From NCBI GenBank assembly GCA_009691045.1, contig SHWC01000015.1, forward strand, positions 1 through 37,262: 37,262 nucleotides of DNA. Direction: 5' to 3'. Below, in pieces: positions 8,907-19,191 of this stretch. This DNA comes from Alphaproteobacteria bacterium. Lineage in GTDB: Bacteria > Pseudomonadota > Alphaproteobacteria > UBA828. The notes below the pieces were generated by a model, which was given only the letters and a program-made list of their open reading frames with translations, was not told the origin of the DNA and did no database searches. A program made the position numbers and the translations under genes. The stretch's first letter is position 1. Each line of letters opens with the position of its first letter.

Positions 8907-8943
8907 GTGCCATATATATCGAACCAAACCGGAGGAGTTTACA

Positions 8944-9294
8944 ATGTCAGTCGGAGACGGAATCGGGAAGCGTATTCGCCAAGCGAGGCACGTTAAGGGG
9001 TTCAGCAAATCCCGGCTTGCTCGGGAGGTCGGGGTTACACCCACTGCTGTCTGGAATTGGGAAGAGAATGAGATCGCCCCGCGATTCGACACCCTCGCGA
9101 AGGTTGCATTTTGTCTTGAAGTCTCTGAGGCGTTTCTACGGACAGGCCAGACAGAGGCCGATGCTGCAATGAATTCAGGTTCAAGAACCCCGTCGATTTC
9201 TCAATTGGTCGAGGAGACCAGGGGTAAGATCGCGGAGGCCACCGGATTCCCGCTGGATCGCGTTAAGCTCCATTTAGAGCTTGTAGCGGACTGA
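8944..9294 (+). CDS. XRE-family helix-turn-helix regulator
   Basis: [58 protein letters not shown] 8944 preceded by GGAGGA. Confidence 0.8.
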   Translation: MSVGDGIGKRIRQARHVKGFSKSRLAREVGVTPTAVWNWEENEIAPRFDTLAKVAFCLEVSEAFLRTGQTEADAAMNSGSRTPSISQLVEETRGKIAEATGFPLDRVKLHLELVAD

Positions 9295-9392
9295 TCCATT
9301 CTCCCGCGAGGCTGGCGCGGCGGGGCGCGACTTGGTACAAGGAGCCCTCTTTAAAGCCCCGATCCGAGCGGGTGCCAACCGATTCCTGTGCC

Positions 9393-10010
9393 ATGACCGT
9401 CACATCACGCCGGGCCCGCGTCGAGCGGGTCACCAAGGAAACCAATATTTCGGTCGAGCTCGATCTCGACGGCACCGGCCGTTATGAGATTTCGACCGGC
9501 ATCGGCTTTCTCGATCACATGCTGGAGCAGCTCTCGCGCCACAGCCTGATCGACCTTGTGTGCCGCGCGAAGGGCGATCTGCACATCGATTTCCACCACA
9601 CAACCGAGGATACCGGTATCGCGATTGGCGAGGCGGTCTCGCAGGCGCTTGGCGATCGGCGCGGCATCAGGCGCTATGGCGCGGCGATCATCCCGATGGA
9701 TGAAACCTGCTCGCGCGTCTCGCTCGATGTGTCGAACCGGCCCTATTTGATTTGGAAGGTACGGTTCGAGCGGCCAAAGCTCGGCGAAATGGACACGGAA
9801 CTGTTCAAGGAATGGTTCCAAGCCTTCGCGCAGGCCGCCGGCATTACGCTCCACATTGAAAATCTCTATGGCGAGAATGCGCATCACATCGTCGAATCCT
9901 GCTTCAAGGGGCTGGCGCGCGCGTTGCGCGAGGCAACCGAGCTCGATCAGCGGGCGCTCGCCGCGGTGCCCTCGACCAAAGGCACGCTGACCGGCTCGCT
10001 CAAGAGCTAG
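9393..10010 (+). CDS. hisB: Imidazoleglycerol-phosphate dehydratase
   Basis: [50 protein letters not shown]...[14 protein letters not shown]...[20 protein letters not shown]. Confidence 0.95.
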   Translation: MTVTSRRARVERVTKETNISVELDLDGTGRYEISTGIGFLDHMLEQLSRHSLIDLVCRAKGDLHIDFHHTTEDTGIAIGEAVSQALGDRRGIRRYGAAIIPMDETCSRVSLDVSNRPYLIWKVRFERPKLGEMDTELFKEWFQAFAQAAGITLHIENLYGENAHHIVESCFKGLARALREATELDQRALAAVPSTKGTLTGSLKS

Positions 10011-10014
10011 GTCC

Positions 10015-10509
10015 ATGCGCCTCTACGCGATCTACCGCCCGAGCTTCGCCCGAAGCAGCGGCGTGGGTGCCGAAGGCCCCATTGACGCCACGTTGGCACG
10101 CGACCTTGTGCTGGTGCGCGAGGGCTTCGATTGGCTCGCGTTTTTCTTTGCACCCTTTCATGCCATTGGCTGCGGCGCGTGGACGGCCGCGCTCGGCACA
10201 CTTGCGCTGCTGGCGGTCACCATCGGCGTGCCCGAGCTGCTCGACCTCGATCCGCTCGCGCGCGTTCTGGCCGTGCTTGGTGGGCAAATTCTCTGCGGTG
10301 TATCGGCCCATGATGTGCGGCGTCTTTCGCTCGAGGCGCGTGGTTTCACGCTGATTGATGTGATCGCCGGCGCGGATCGCGCGCACGCGCTCATCCGCTT
10401 GGCCGAGCGCCAGGTCAGCCCGCCATCGGTGCCGCCCGAAGCGCCGCATGTACCAACACGGCGGTCGCCGCCGTTCGATCTCGGCCCATCGCCGGGTTTC
10501 TGGTCATGA
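10015..10509 (+). CDS. DUF2628-like membrane protein
   Basis: [11 protein letters not shown]...[24 protein letters not shown], two hydrophobic segments; between hisB and hisH. Confidence 0.65.
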   Translation: MRLYAIYRPSFARSSGVGAEGPIDATLARDLVLVREGFDWLAFFFAPFHAIGCGAWTAALGTLALLAVTIGVPELLDLDPLARVLAVLGGQILCGVSAHDVRRLSLEARGFTLIDVIAGADRAHALIRLAERQVSPPSVPPEAPHVPTRRSPPFDLGPSPGFWS

Positions 10510-11150
10510 AGGTCGCGATCATCGATTATGGCTCGGGCAATCTGCGGTCGGCGGCAAAGGCGTTCGAACGCGCGGCGCGCGATGGTGCACGTGGCGTAGC
10601 GATCGAGGTGACGGGCGATGCCGCGGCCTTGAAAAACGCGAGCCATATCGTGCTGCCCGGCGTCGGCGCGTTCGCCGATTGTCGCGCCGGGCTCAAGCGC
10701 CTGCCCGGCCTATGGGAGGCGCTCGACGAAGCCGTGAGGCGCGAGGGCAAACCTTTTCTCGGTATCTGCGTTGGCATGCAATTGATGGCGCGCGTCGGGC
10801 GTGAACATGGCATGCATCAGGGCTTCGGTTGGATCGATGGCGAGGTGGTACGCCTCGAGCCCGACGATGCCTCGCTCAAAGTGCCGCATATGGGTTGGAA
10901 CGATCTCGAGATCGCGGCGCCCAATCACCCGGTGCTGCGTGGTATTGCGAGTGGTGAACACGCCTATTTCGTGCACAGCTATCACCTCGCATTGACGGCC
11001 GGTTCGGCCACGTTGGCGAACGTCGATTATGGCGGTTCGGTCACGGCGATCGTGGGACGCGATAATATGGTGGGTACACAATTTCACCCCGAGAAAAGCC
11101 AAGCGCTCGGACTAAAACTGATCGCGAATTTTTTGGCCTGGCAGGCCTGA
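10506..11150 (+). CDS. hisH: Imidazole glycerol phosphate synthase subunit HisH
   Basis: [21 protein letters not shown]...[10 protein letters not shown]...[11 protein letters not shown]...[20 protein letters not shown]. Confidence 0.95.
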   Translation: MKVAIIDYGSGNLRSAAKAFERAARDGARGVAIEVTGDAAALKNASHIVLPGVGAFADCRAGLKRLPGLWEALDEAVRREGKPFLGICVGMQLMARVGREHGMHQGFGWIDGEVVRLEPDDASLKVPHMGWNDLEIAAPNHPVLRGIASGEHAYFVHSYHLALTAGSATLANVDYGGSVTAIVGRDNMVGTQFHPEKSQALGLKLIANFLAWQA

Positions 11151-11161
11151 GGGTTGGATCG

Positions 11162-11695
11162 ATGGCGGAACAGGAAACCAAGGCAAAAATAAGCGTCGAG
11201 AAGGTCACGACGCTCAATCGGCGTGATCTTAGCGACCTCTGCGACGCGGCGGCCGCGGCGATCATGGATGGCGCGGGCTTCGGCTGGGTGCGCGCGCCCG
11301 AGCGCGATATTTTCGAACGCTATTGGCGCGGCGTGTTGATCATTCCCGAACGCACGTTGTTTTTGGCGAAGCTCGATGATGTGGTCGCCGGCTCGATCCA
11401 ATTGGTCAGTCCGCCGCGCCAGAAAGAGGCCTGGGCGCATGCCTGCTTGGTCGATACGCATTTCGTCGCGCCCTGGGCGCGCGGCCATGGTTTGGCCCGC
11501 GCTTTGCTCGAGGCCGCCATCGCCGACGCCCGTGAACGCGGCTTTGAAGTGATGAACCTCTCGGTGCGTGAAACGCAAAGCGCCGCGATCACGCTCTATG
11601 AGGGCATGAGCTTCAAACGCTGGGGCCGGCATCCCCAATATGCCAAGGTCGGCGGCGCGTTGATCGCCGGCCTCTATTATTCAAAAGACCTCTGA
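11162..11695 (+). CDS. GNAT family N-acetyltransferase
   Basis: [63 protein letters not shown] fold signature. Confidence 0.8.
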   Translation: MAEQETKAKISVEKVTTLNRRDLSDLCDAAAAAIMDGAGFGWVRAPERDIFERYWRGVLIIPERTLFLAKLDDVVAGSIQLVSPPRQKEAWAHACLVDTHFVAPWARGHGLARALLEAAIADARERGFEVMNLSVRETQSAAITLYEGMSFKRWGRHPQYAKVGGALIAGLYYSKDL

Positions 11696-11714
11696 CACGG
11701 TACGTGGTCGCACG

Positions 11715-12464
11715 ATGATCCTGTTTCCCGCCATTGATTTGAAAGACGGCGCCTGTGTGCGCCTGGTGCAGGGCGAAATGGCGCAGGCGACCGTGTTTTC
11801 CAACGACCCCGCGCAACAGGCGCGCGACTTTCAAGCCCAAGGCTTCGAATGGCTCCATATCGTCGATCTCAATGGTGCGTTCGCGGGCCGACCGTTGAAC
11901 GGCCCGGCGGTCGCGGCGGTGCTGGGCGCCATTCAGATTCCGGTTCAGCTCGGTGGTGGCATTCGCGATCTGGCGACGATCGAAGCCTGGCTCGAACACG
12001 GCGTGGCGCGCGTCATTCTCGGCACCGCGGCGGTGAAGAATCCGGACCTCGTGCGCGAAGCCTGCCGTTTGTTTCCAGACCGGATCGCGGTGGGGATCGA
12101 TGCGCGCGCCGGGCTTGTCGCGGTCGAGGGCTGGGCAGAGAGTTTAACCATCACCGCGCTTGAGCTCGCCAAGGCGTTCGAAGATGCCGGCGTCGTGGCC
12201 GTTATCTATACCGACATCGAACGCGATGGCGCGCTCGAAGGCCTGAATGTCGAAGCCACGGCCGAACTCGCGCGGGCGATCAAAACGCCGGTGATCGCGT
12301 CGGGCGGGCTCTCCAGCCTCGGTGATTTGCACCGGCTCAAGGCGGTGGAATCCACCGGCATCATCGGCGTGATCTCGGGCCGCGCGCTTTATGATGGGCG
12401 GATCGACCCGGCAGAGGCGTTGCGGATCCTCAAGCATCCCTCCCCCCGAGGGAGCAAGGCTTAG
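11715..12464 (+). CDS. hisA: Phosphoribosylformimino-5-aminoimidazole carboxamide ribotide isomerase
   Basis: [36 protein letters not shown]...[16 protein letters not shown]...[14 protein letters not shown]...[10 protein letters not shown]. Confidence 0.95.
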   Translation: MILFPAIDLKDGACVRLVQGEMAQATVFSNDPAQQARDFQAQGFEWLHIVDLNGAFAGRPLNGPAVAAVLGAIQIPVQLGGGIRDLATIEAWLEHGVARVILGTAAVKNPDLVREACRLFPDRIAVGIDARAGLVAVEGWAESLTITALELAKAFEDAGVVAVIYTDIERDGALEGLNVEATAELARAIKTPVIASGGLSSLGDLHRLKAVESTGIIGVISGRALYDGRIDPAEALRILKHPSPRGSKA

Positions 12465-12472
12465 GCGCGGCC

Positions 12473-13225
12473 ATGTTGAAAATGCGCGTCATCCCCTGCT
12501 TGGATGTTCATGCCGGCCGCGTGGTCAAAGGCGTGCGCTTTGTCGATTTGAAGGACGCGGGCGATCCGGTCGAGCAGGCCACGCTCTATGACGCGCAAGG
12601 CGCGGATGAGCTCTGCTTTCTCGACATCACGGCAAGCCACGAGGCGCGCGATATTCTCTATGACGTGGTCACGCGCACCGCCGAGGCTTGTTTTATGCCA
12701 TTGACTGTGGGTGGCGGCGTGCGCGTGATCGAGGATGTGAGAAAATTATTGTTGGCCGGCGCGGACAAGGTGTCGATCAACACCGAAGCGGTTCGCCGGC
12801 CTGACTTCGTCAAGGAGGCGGCCGAGAAATTCGGCAGCCAATGCATTGTGGTCGCGATCGACGCGAAGCGTGTAGGCGCGCGGTTCGAGATCTTCACCCA
12901 TGGCGGGCGCAATGCGACCGGGCTCGATGCGATCGATTGGGCACGCCGCATGGTGGCGGCCGGCGCGGGCGAGTTGCTCATTACGTCCATGGACCGCGAC
13001 GGCACTAAGGCGGGCTATGATATTCCGCTCACGCGCGACATTGCCGATGCGGTTCCCGTGCCGGTGATCGCGTCAGGCGGCGTCGGCACGCTCGATCACA
13101 TGGTCGCCGGCATTCGCGACGGTCATGCCACCGCCGTGTTGGCGGCGTCGATTTTTCACTTCGGTACGTATTCGATCCAGCAAGCCAAACAGCACATGAA
13201 GCGCGCCGGCATTCCGGTCCGCTGA
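12473..13225 (+). CDS. hisF: Imidazole glycerol phosphate synthase subunit HisF
   Basis: [33 protein letters not shown]...[30 protein letters not shown]...[10 protein letters not shown]. Confidence 0.95.
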   Translation: MLKMRVIPCLDVHAGRVVKGVRFVDLKDAGDPVEQATLYDAQGADELCFLDITASHEARDILYDVVTRTAEACFMPLTVGGGVRVIEDVRKLLLAGADKVSINTEAVRRPDFVKEAAEKFGSQCIVVAIDAKRVGARFEIFTHGGRNATGLDAIDWARRMVAAGAGELLITSMDRDGTKAGYDIPLTRDIADAVPVPVIASGGVGTLDHMVAGIRDGHATAVLAASIFHFGTYSIQQAKQHMKRAGIPVR

Positions 13226-13251
13226 GACGTCTTTGCCAGAGGAAGGGGATC

Positions 13252-14646
13252 ATGGCGCTGAACGATGCCCGTGGCGAACCCACCAGTAGCAGCAACCGCG
13301 CCGCGCTCGATGGTTTTGAGACGGCCGTGGCCGAGCTCAATGCCTATGTCGGTGATCCGCTCGCCACCATCAATGGCGTGATCGAGGCCGATCCCTCCTT
13401 CGTGCTCGGGCCTATATTGAAGGCACATATTCTCTCGCTCTCGACCGAGCGTGCCGCTGAACCTGAATTGAGACGTACGGTCGAAGCCGCCGAGGCGCTC
13501 GACCACAACGCCAATGCGCGCGAGCGCGGGCATATCCGCGCCGTGCGCGTCTGGCTCGATGGCCAATATCACGAGATGCCCAATCTTTTGGAAAAGGTGT
13601 TGATCGACCATCCGCGCGATCTATTGGCGCTGCAAATCGCGCATATCGGTGATTTTTTCGTCGGCGATGCGCTCAATTTGCGCGATCGCATCGCGCGCGT
13701 GCTGCCAGCGTGGGACGAACGGGTGCCGGGCTATGGCTATGCCCTCAGCATGCACGCCTTTGGCCTCGAAGAGATGGGCGATTATGGCGCGGCCGAGGCG
13801 GCGGCGAAGCGCGCCATCGCGCTAAACCCGAAGGATGCCTGGGGCATCCACGCCTTCGCCCATGTGTGCGAGATGCAGGCGCGTCACGCCGATGGCATCG
13901 CCTGGCTCGAAAGCCGGGAAAAGGATTGGGCGGCGGGTAATTTTTTTCAAATCCACAATTGGTGGCACTTGGCGCTCTATTATCTCGATCGCGGCGATGT
14001 CGCGAAGGTGCTGGCGCTCTATGATGGGCCGATTCGGAGCGGCCACTCCAAAATCGCGCTCGATATGTTGGATGCCGCGGCGCTTTTGTGGCGCCTCCAT
14101 CTGCTCGATGTCGATTGCGGCGCGCGCTGGGACGAGCTTGCCACGCTTTATTCGCCATTGACCGATGATGCCTATTACGCCTTCAACGACATGCACGCGA
14201 TGATGTGTTTCACCGCGACGGGGCGCGCGGCCGAGGCCGCCAAATTGCTCGCCGCGCAAGAAACCCTCGCGAGCGAATGGTCTGGCACCAATGCCATGAT
14301 GACCCGTGAAATTGGCTTGCCTGTGTGTCAGGCGATCCATGCCTTCGGTCATGGTGACTATGCGACAACGGTCGATTTATTGTTGAGCCCGCGCACGAAG
14401 GCCAATCGCTTCGGCGGCAGCCATGCTCAGCGCGATGTGTTGACGCAAACGCTCATCGTCGCGGCGTTGAAAAGCGGTCAACAGCGCCTCGCGCGCGCGC
14501 TAGCCAATGAACGCATTGCGTTGAAGCCCGCGAGCGCGAGCGGTCATGGTTTTCTCGCGCGGGCTTTGGCGGCGCTCGGCGATCAGGCCGGCGCCGCGCG
14601 AGAGGAAGCAAAGGCGGCGTCGCTGCGCGGCCCGATCAAACACTAG
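13252..14646 (+). CDS. Tetratricopeptide protein of the TTC38-like family
   Basis: AKRAIALNPKDAWGIHAFAHVCEMQARHADGIAWLESREKDWAAGNFFQIHNWWHLALYYLDRGD, resembling TTC38-type proteins. Confidence 0.7.
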   Translation: MALNDARGEPTSSSNRAALDGFETAVAELNAYVGDPLATINGVIEADPSFVLGPILKAHILSLSTERAAEPELRRTVEAAEALDHNANARERGHIRAVRVWLDGQYHEMPNLLEKVLIDHPRDLLALQIAHIGDFFVGDALNLRDRIARVLPAWDERVPGYGYALSMHAFGLEEMGDYGAAEAAAKRAIALNPKDAWGIHAFAHVCEMQARHADGIAWLESREKDWAAGNFFQIHNWWHLALYYLDRGDVAKVLALYDGPIRSGHSKIALDMLDAAALLWRLHLLDVDCGARWDELATLYSPLTDDAYYAFNDMHAMMCFTATGRAAEAAKLLAAQETLASEWSGTNAMMTREIGLPVCQAIHAFGHGDYATTVDLLLSPRTKANRFGGSHAQRDVLTQTLIVAALKSGQQRLARALANERIALKPASASGHGFLARALAALGDQAGAAREEAKAASLRGPIKH

Positions 14647-14659
14647 AGAGGAACGGTCG

Positions 14660-14998
14660 ATGGCTGGAGAAAAATCCAACGCCGCGATTTTGGACGAGCT
14701 TTATGCCGTGATCGAAAGCCGCAGAGGCGGCGACCCCGCCACCTCATACACCGCCAAATTGTTCGCCAAGGGGCGCGACCATATCGCGAAGAAATTTGGC
14801 GAGGAGGCGGTTGAGGCCGTAATTGCCGCGACCAGCCAGAGCAAGCCCGAACTCATTGCCGAAAGCGCCGACGTGTTGTTCCATTTGCTCGTGCTTTGGG
14901 CCGAGCGCGGCATCAAACCGGCCGAGGTGTTCGCCGAGCTTGCGATACGCAAAAGCCAGTCCGGGATCGAGGAAAAGAAAAACCGGAAGAATACTTAG
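14660..14998 (+). CDS. hisE: Phosphoribosyl-ATP pyrophosphatase
   Basis: ILDELYAVIESRRGGDPATSYTAKLFAKGRDHIAKKFGEEAVEAVIAA...LIAESADVLFHLLVLW. Confidence 0.93.
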   Translation: MAGEKSNAAILDELYAVIESRRGGDPATSYTAKLFAKGRDHIAKKFGEEAVEAVIAATSQSKPELIAESADVLFHLLVLWAERGIKPAEVFAELAIRKSQSGIEEKKNRKNT

Positions 14999-15047
14999 TT
15001 CCTCGCCACCTTCGGTGGCTGGCGAGCGTTATTGAGGGAGTGCGCCA

Positions 15048-15410
15048 ATGCCCTATGACACATCCAATATCTTCGCCCGCATTTTGCGTGGCGAGTTGCC
15101 GGCGACGAAGGTTTATGAGGATGACCATGTGCTCGCCTTCAATGACGTCGCGCCCAAGGCGCCGGTGCATGTGTTGGTGATTCCGAAGCAGCCTTTTGTC
15201 TCGATGGATGATTTTTCGCGCATTGCCGGGCCGGAGGAGGTCGGGCGCTTTTTCAAAACGGTCGGCGAGATCGCGCGCGAGCTCGGCCTGGCCGAAAACG
15301 GCTATCGGCTGATCCTCAATATCGGCGGCCATGGCGGGCAAGAAGTGCCGCACATCCATGTTCATATTCTAGGCGGCCGCCCGATCGGCCCCATGGTGAT
15401 GGTGCGCTGA
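15048..15410 (+). CDS. HIT family (HinT-like) protein
   Basis: NIFARILRGELPATKVYEDDHVLAFNDVAPKAPVHVLVIPKQ...GGQEVPHIHVHILGGR, HIT triad HIHVH. Confidence 0.92.
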   Translation: MPYDTSNIFARILRGELPATKVYEDDHVLAFNDVAPKAPVHVLVIPKQPFVSMDDFSRIAGPEEVGRFFKTVGEIARELGLAENGYRLILNIGGHGGQEVPHIHVHILGGRPIGPMVMVR

Positions 15411-15470
15411 TCCGATTTGACGAACGCGCCTCGGCGCGCTCAAACAGGCGACGCAAAAAGGAAACCCGCC

Positions 15471-16985
15471 ATGAATGTTGCGTTGCCCACGCCTGAGGAA
15501 ATTGCACACATCGCCGCGCAATGCGGCTTTCACCTGACAGCCGACGAGATCACGGCCTATCGCGGCCTCATGCCGATCTATATCGCGAGCTATAATTACG
15601 TCGATGGCCTGGCCGAGGATGAACCGCGCGTGAAATACCCGCGCGGGCGAGGGCACCGGCCAGCCGCCACCGAGAATAAATATGGCGCCTGGGCCTGGAA
15701 GGCGCGGGTTGAAGGGGCGTCGTCCGGCCCGCTCAAGGGCAAGACGGTCGCGCTGAAAGACAGCGTCATGCTCGCCGGCGTGCCGATGATGAATGGCGCG
15801 CGCCCGCTCGAAGGTTACGTGCCCGATCATGACGCGACCGTGGTTGAACGCCTGCTCAATGCTGGGGCGACCATATTGGGCAAGGCCGAGTGCGAGGCGC
15901 TTGGCCTTTCCGGCGCGAGCCACACGAGCCCTTACGGCCCGGTGCATAATCCGCGTAAATTCGCTTACTCGGCGGGTGGCTCGTCGTCCGGCTGCGCGAC
16001 GCTGGTTGGGCTCGGCGAGGTGGATATGGCGCTCGGCGGCGATCAGGGCGGCTCGATCCGCATGCCGGCGTCCTATTCCGGCGTTTGCGGCATGAAGCCG
16101 ACCTACGGCCTCGTGCCCTATACCGGCATCATGCCGATGGAAATCACGGTCGATCATGCCGGGCCGATCACGGCGACCGTGCGCGACAATGCGTTGATGC
16201 TCGAAGCGATCGCAGGGCCTGACGGCATCGATCCGCGCCAGCGCGATGTGATCGTGCATCCCTATGCCGCGATGCTCGAGGGCGGGGTGAAGGGCTTGCG
16301 TATCGGTGTGGTGCAGGAAGGCTTCGGTTGGCCGACTTCGGAGCCTGACGTCGATAACAGCGTGCGCCGCGCCGCCGAATCATTTCGCAAGCTTGGCGCC
16401 GATGTGCGCGAGATATCGATCCCGCTGCATCGGAATGGCATCGATATTTGGCAGCCGGTCGCGCTCGACGGCATCATGAATACCGCGATGTGGGGCGAGG
16501 GCCAGGGCGCGAGCCGCCTCGACCGCTACGCGGTCGGTCTTATGGCGCGGATGCGCGATTGGCCGAGGCGCGGCGACGAGCTGCCGCATACCGTGAAAAT
16601 GATGACGGTGCTCGGCACCTACATCAAACAGCGTCACGGCCTGCACTATTACGCCAAGGCGATGAATCTGTGGGGCCGTTTGCGCGGCGCCTATGATGCG
16701 GCGCTGAACGAGTGCGATCTGCTGCTGATGCCGACGCTGCCCTTGAAGGCAACCAAGCTGCCGGCCGCCGATGCCGGGCCGGCCGAGATCGTCCGCCGCG
16801 CGCATGAGATGCTCTTGAATGTCGCGCCGTTCGACGCGAGCCATCATCCCGCGATGTCGATCCCGTGCGGCCTGAGCGACGGTCTGCCGATCGGGCTGAT
16901 GCTGATCGCCAAGCATTTCGACGAGCCGACCATCTACCGCGCGGCGTTCGCCTTCGAGCAGGCCGAAGATTGGACCAAGCGATGA
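15471..16985 (+). CDS. Amidase signature family amidase
   Basis: VALKDSVMLAGVPMMNG...YSAGGSSSGCATLVGLGEVDMALGGDQGGSIRMPASYSGVCGMKPTYGLV, Ser-Ser-Lys amidase motifs. Confidence 0.9.
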   Translation: MNVALPTPEEIAHIAAQCGFHLTADEITAYRGLMPIYIASYNYVDGLAEDEPRVKYPRGRGHRPAATENKYGAWAWKARVEGASSGPLKGKTVALKDSVMLAGVPMMNGARPLEGYVPDHDATVVERLLNAGATILGKAECEALGLSGASHTSPYGPVHNPRKFAYSAGGSSSGCATLVGLGEVDMALGGDQGGSIRMPASYSGVCGMKPTYGLVPYTGIMPMEITVDHAGPITATVRDNALMLEAIAGPDGIDPRQRDVIVHPYAAMLEGGVKGLRIGVVQEGFGWPTSEPDVDNSVRRAAESFRKLGADVREISIPLHRNGIDIWQPVALDGIMNTAMWGEGQGASRLDRYAVGLMARMRDWPRRGDELPHTVKMMTVLGTYIKQRHGLHYYAKAMNLWGRLRGAYDAALNECDLLLMPTLPLKATKLPAADAGPAEIVRRAHEMLLNVAPFDASHHPAMSIPCGLSDGLPIGLMLIAKHFDEPTIYRAAFAFEQAEDWTKR

Positions 16986-17091
16986 GCGCGAATCCGATGC
17001 GCCACCACTGTGCGGGCTGAAAGACATGGCGTTTTCGGTCAGACGGGTGCAAGGTTTGCCGCGCTTTCTATAACTAACAGAAGTCAACATC

Positions 17092-17493
17092 ATGAGCGAC
17101 GCGGCCTGCCTTCTTGTGGCTTCCACCGTTCTTGCCTGGGTCATGCTGATGTGTGCCAGCATGATCCGCAGCCGCGGCTGGACGCCAGCCGGCGCGTTGC
17201 TCGCGTTCGGCAATCGCGACAATTCGCCCCCCGCCACCGCGCTCGGCGGGCGCGCCGACCGCGCGGCGAAAAACATGATGGAGAATCTGCCGCTGTTCGC
17301 GGCTCTTCTGCTCGCAGGGTGGATGGTTGGCACGCCCGCCGAGGAATTGGCCTTGGGATCGCATTTGTTCTTCTGGGCGCGGCTCGCCTATTTCCCGGTC
17401 TATCTGATCGGCATTCCCTATGTGCGCACCGGGCTATGGGCGGTCAGCGTCGCCGGCATGGTGCTGATCATCATCAATCTCTGCTCGGTTTAG
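17092..17493 (+). CDS. MAPEG family membrane protein
   Basis: GGRADRAAKNMMENLPLFAALLLAG...FFWARLAYFPVYLIGIPYVRTGLWAVSVAGMV, MAPEG-like. Confidence 0.8.
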   Translation: MSDAACLLVASTVLAWVMLMCASMIRSRGWTPAGALLAFGNRDNSPPATALGGRADRAAKNMMENLPLFAALLLAGWMVGTPAEELALGSHLFFWARLAYFPVYLIGIPYVRTGLWAVSVAGMVLIIINLCSV

Positions 17494-17545
17494 TCGGACA
17501 TCGTTACGCATCCGACCGCGGACGGTCGGCCAATCGGGTGTGGCG

Positions 17546-18043
17546 ATGACTGAGACCTCGACCACGATTCGTGGCGCCACGCGCGCGGATGATGACGCGG
17601 TTTGGCGCGTGATCGAGCCGATGATCCGCGAAGGCGAAACCTATCCCTTGCCACGCGACATGACGCGGGACGCCGGCCTCGCGCATTTTCATCAGCCGGG
17701 TCATGAGATGTTCGCGGCCGAACATGATGGCATCGTGCAGGGCACGTATTATTTACGACGCAATACCGGCGGTGGTGGCAGCCATGTGGCGAATTGCGGC
17801 TATGTCACGGCGACCGAGGCACGCGGGCTCGGCGTCGCGCGCGCGATGTGTGTGCACTCGCTCGAGCGCGCGAAGGCGCGTGGCTTTCGCGGCATGCAAT
17901 TCAATTTCGTGATCAGCAAGAACGAGGCCGCCGTGCATTTGTGGCAGGCCTGCGGCTTTGCCATTGTCGGGCGCTTGCCCGGCGCGTTTCTCTCGCCCCG
18001 TCATGGCTATGTCGATGCGCTGGTGTTTTATCGGGCGTTGTAG
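17546..18043 (+). CDS. GNAT family N-acetyltransferase
   Basis: TIRGATRADDDAVWRVIEPMIREGETYPLP...GYVTATEARGLGVARAMCVHSLERAKARGFRGMQFNFVISKNEAAVHLWQACGFAIVGRLP. Confidence 0.85.
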   Translation: MTETSTTIRGATRADDDAVWRVIEPMIREGETYPLPRDMTRDAGLAHFHQPGHEMFAAEHDGIVQGTYYLRRNTGGGGSHVANCGYVTATEARGLGVARAMCVHSLERAKARGFRGMQFNFVISKNEAAVHLWQACGFAIVGRLPGAFLSPRHGYVDALVFYRAL

Positions 18044-18058
18044 GATGAGAGCTAGGCC

Positions 18059-19168
18059 ATGAAGACCATCAAGATCGACCGCGCTAGTCATCTCTGCGAG
18101 CAGCCCGAGACCGGGCACAATCGCTGGCACCCCGATCTCGAGCCGCTGCTCGAGGTCGCGGAAGGCGAGGAGCTCGGGATCGAAACGCGCGATTCGAGCG
18201 ACGGCTATTTGCCGGCGGGCGCGACGGTCGCCGACATGACCAAATTCTCGCCGAACGTGGTGCACCCCTTGACCGGGCCGATCGCGATCAAGGGCGCCAA
18301 GCCCGCCGATCTGTTGGAAATCGAGTTCCTCGACATCATCCCGCGGGCGCGCGGCTTCTCGGTCATCGTGCCGGGCCTGGGCTATTTGCCCGATTTGTTT
18401 TCTGAGCGTTTTTTGGTGCATTGGACGCTGAAAGATGGCGTCGCGACCTCGGCGCAAATTCCGGGTGTGCGCGTTCCCGCCGCGCCGTTCATGGGCATTT
18501 CGGGCGTCGCGCCCTCGCATGATCAGCTCGTGGCTTGGACCAAACGCGAGGCGGCGCTGATCAGGGCCGGCGGCCACGCCTTTCCGCCCAATCCTGAAGC
18601 CGCGGTGCCGGAAGGCGGGACGATCGCGACGCATGGCCTTCGCACCGTGCCGCCGCGCGAGAATGGCGGCAATTTCGACGTCAAGCAGCTGACCAAGGGC
18701 GCCAAACTGTTTCTGCCGGTCGCGGTCGAGGGTGCGTTGTTCTCAACCGGCGATGGCCATTACGCGCAAGGCGACGGCGAGGTCTGTCTGAGCGCGATCG
18801 AAATGGCCGCGACCTGCGTGGTGCGCTTCAAGCTGCACCAGGGCGCGGCGGCGCGGCGCAAGATCAAGGGGCCGATGTTCGCGCGCGATAGCTATTTCGC
18901 CGATCCGCGCATCGCCATGCCCGAGCGCTTCACCGCGACCATGGGCATGCCGATCGACGATGATGGCGTCAATCATAATGGCAATCTCAATCTCGCGACG
19001 CGCAACGCGCTTATCGCCATGATCGCGCTGTTGCAGGAGCGCGGTTTCAGCAAAGAGCAGGCTTATGTGATTTGCAGCGTCGCGGTCGACCTCAAAATCT
19101 CGAACGTGGTCGATGGGCCGAATTTCGTGGTCAGCGCCTTCCTACCCGAGGCGATCTTCGACGATTGA
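18059..19168 (+). CDS. Acetamidase/formamidase (FmdA) family protein
   Basis: DSSDGYLPAGATVADM...NPLTGPIAIKGAKPADLLEIEFLDI (observed VHPLTGPIAIKGAKPAD), GDGHYAQGDGEVCLSAIEM. Confidence 0.85.
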   Translation: MKTIKIDRASHLCEQPETGHNRWHPDLEPLLEVAEGEELGIETRDSSDGYLPAGATVADMTKFSPNVVHPLTGPIAIKGAKPADLLEIEFLDIIPRARGFSVIVPGLGYLPDLFSERFLVHWTLKDGVATSAQIPGVRVPAAPFMGISGVAPSHDQLVAWTKREAALIRAGGHAFPPNPEAAVPEGGTIATHGLRTVPPRENGGNFDVKQLTKGAKLFLPVAVEGALFSTGDGHYAQGDGEVCLSAIEMAATCVVRFKLHQGAAARRKIKGPMFARDSYFADPRIAMPERFTATMGMPIDDDGVNHNGNLNLATRNALIAMIALLQERGFSKEQAYVICSVAVDLKISNVVDGPNFVVSAFLPEAIFDD

Positions 19169-19191
19169 GCGATCGGCGCGCGCGGCAGGCT

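Noticed and set aside
15002-15026. Hairpin CTCGCCACCTTCGGTGGCTGGCGAG between hisE and the HIT gene as a terminator
   Set aside because: Not followed by a T-tract; could be a processing or attenuating hairpin but a terminator call is unsupported.
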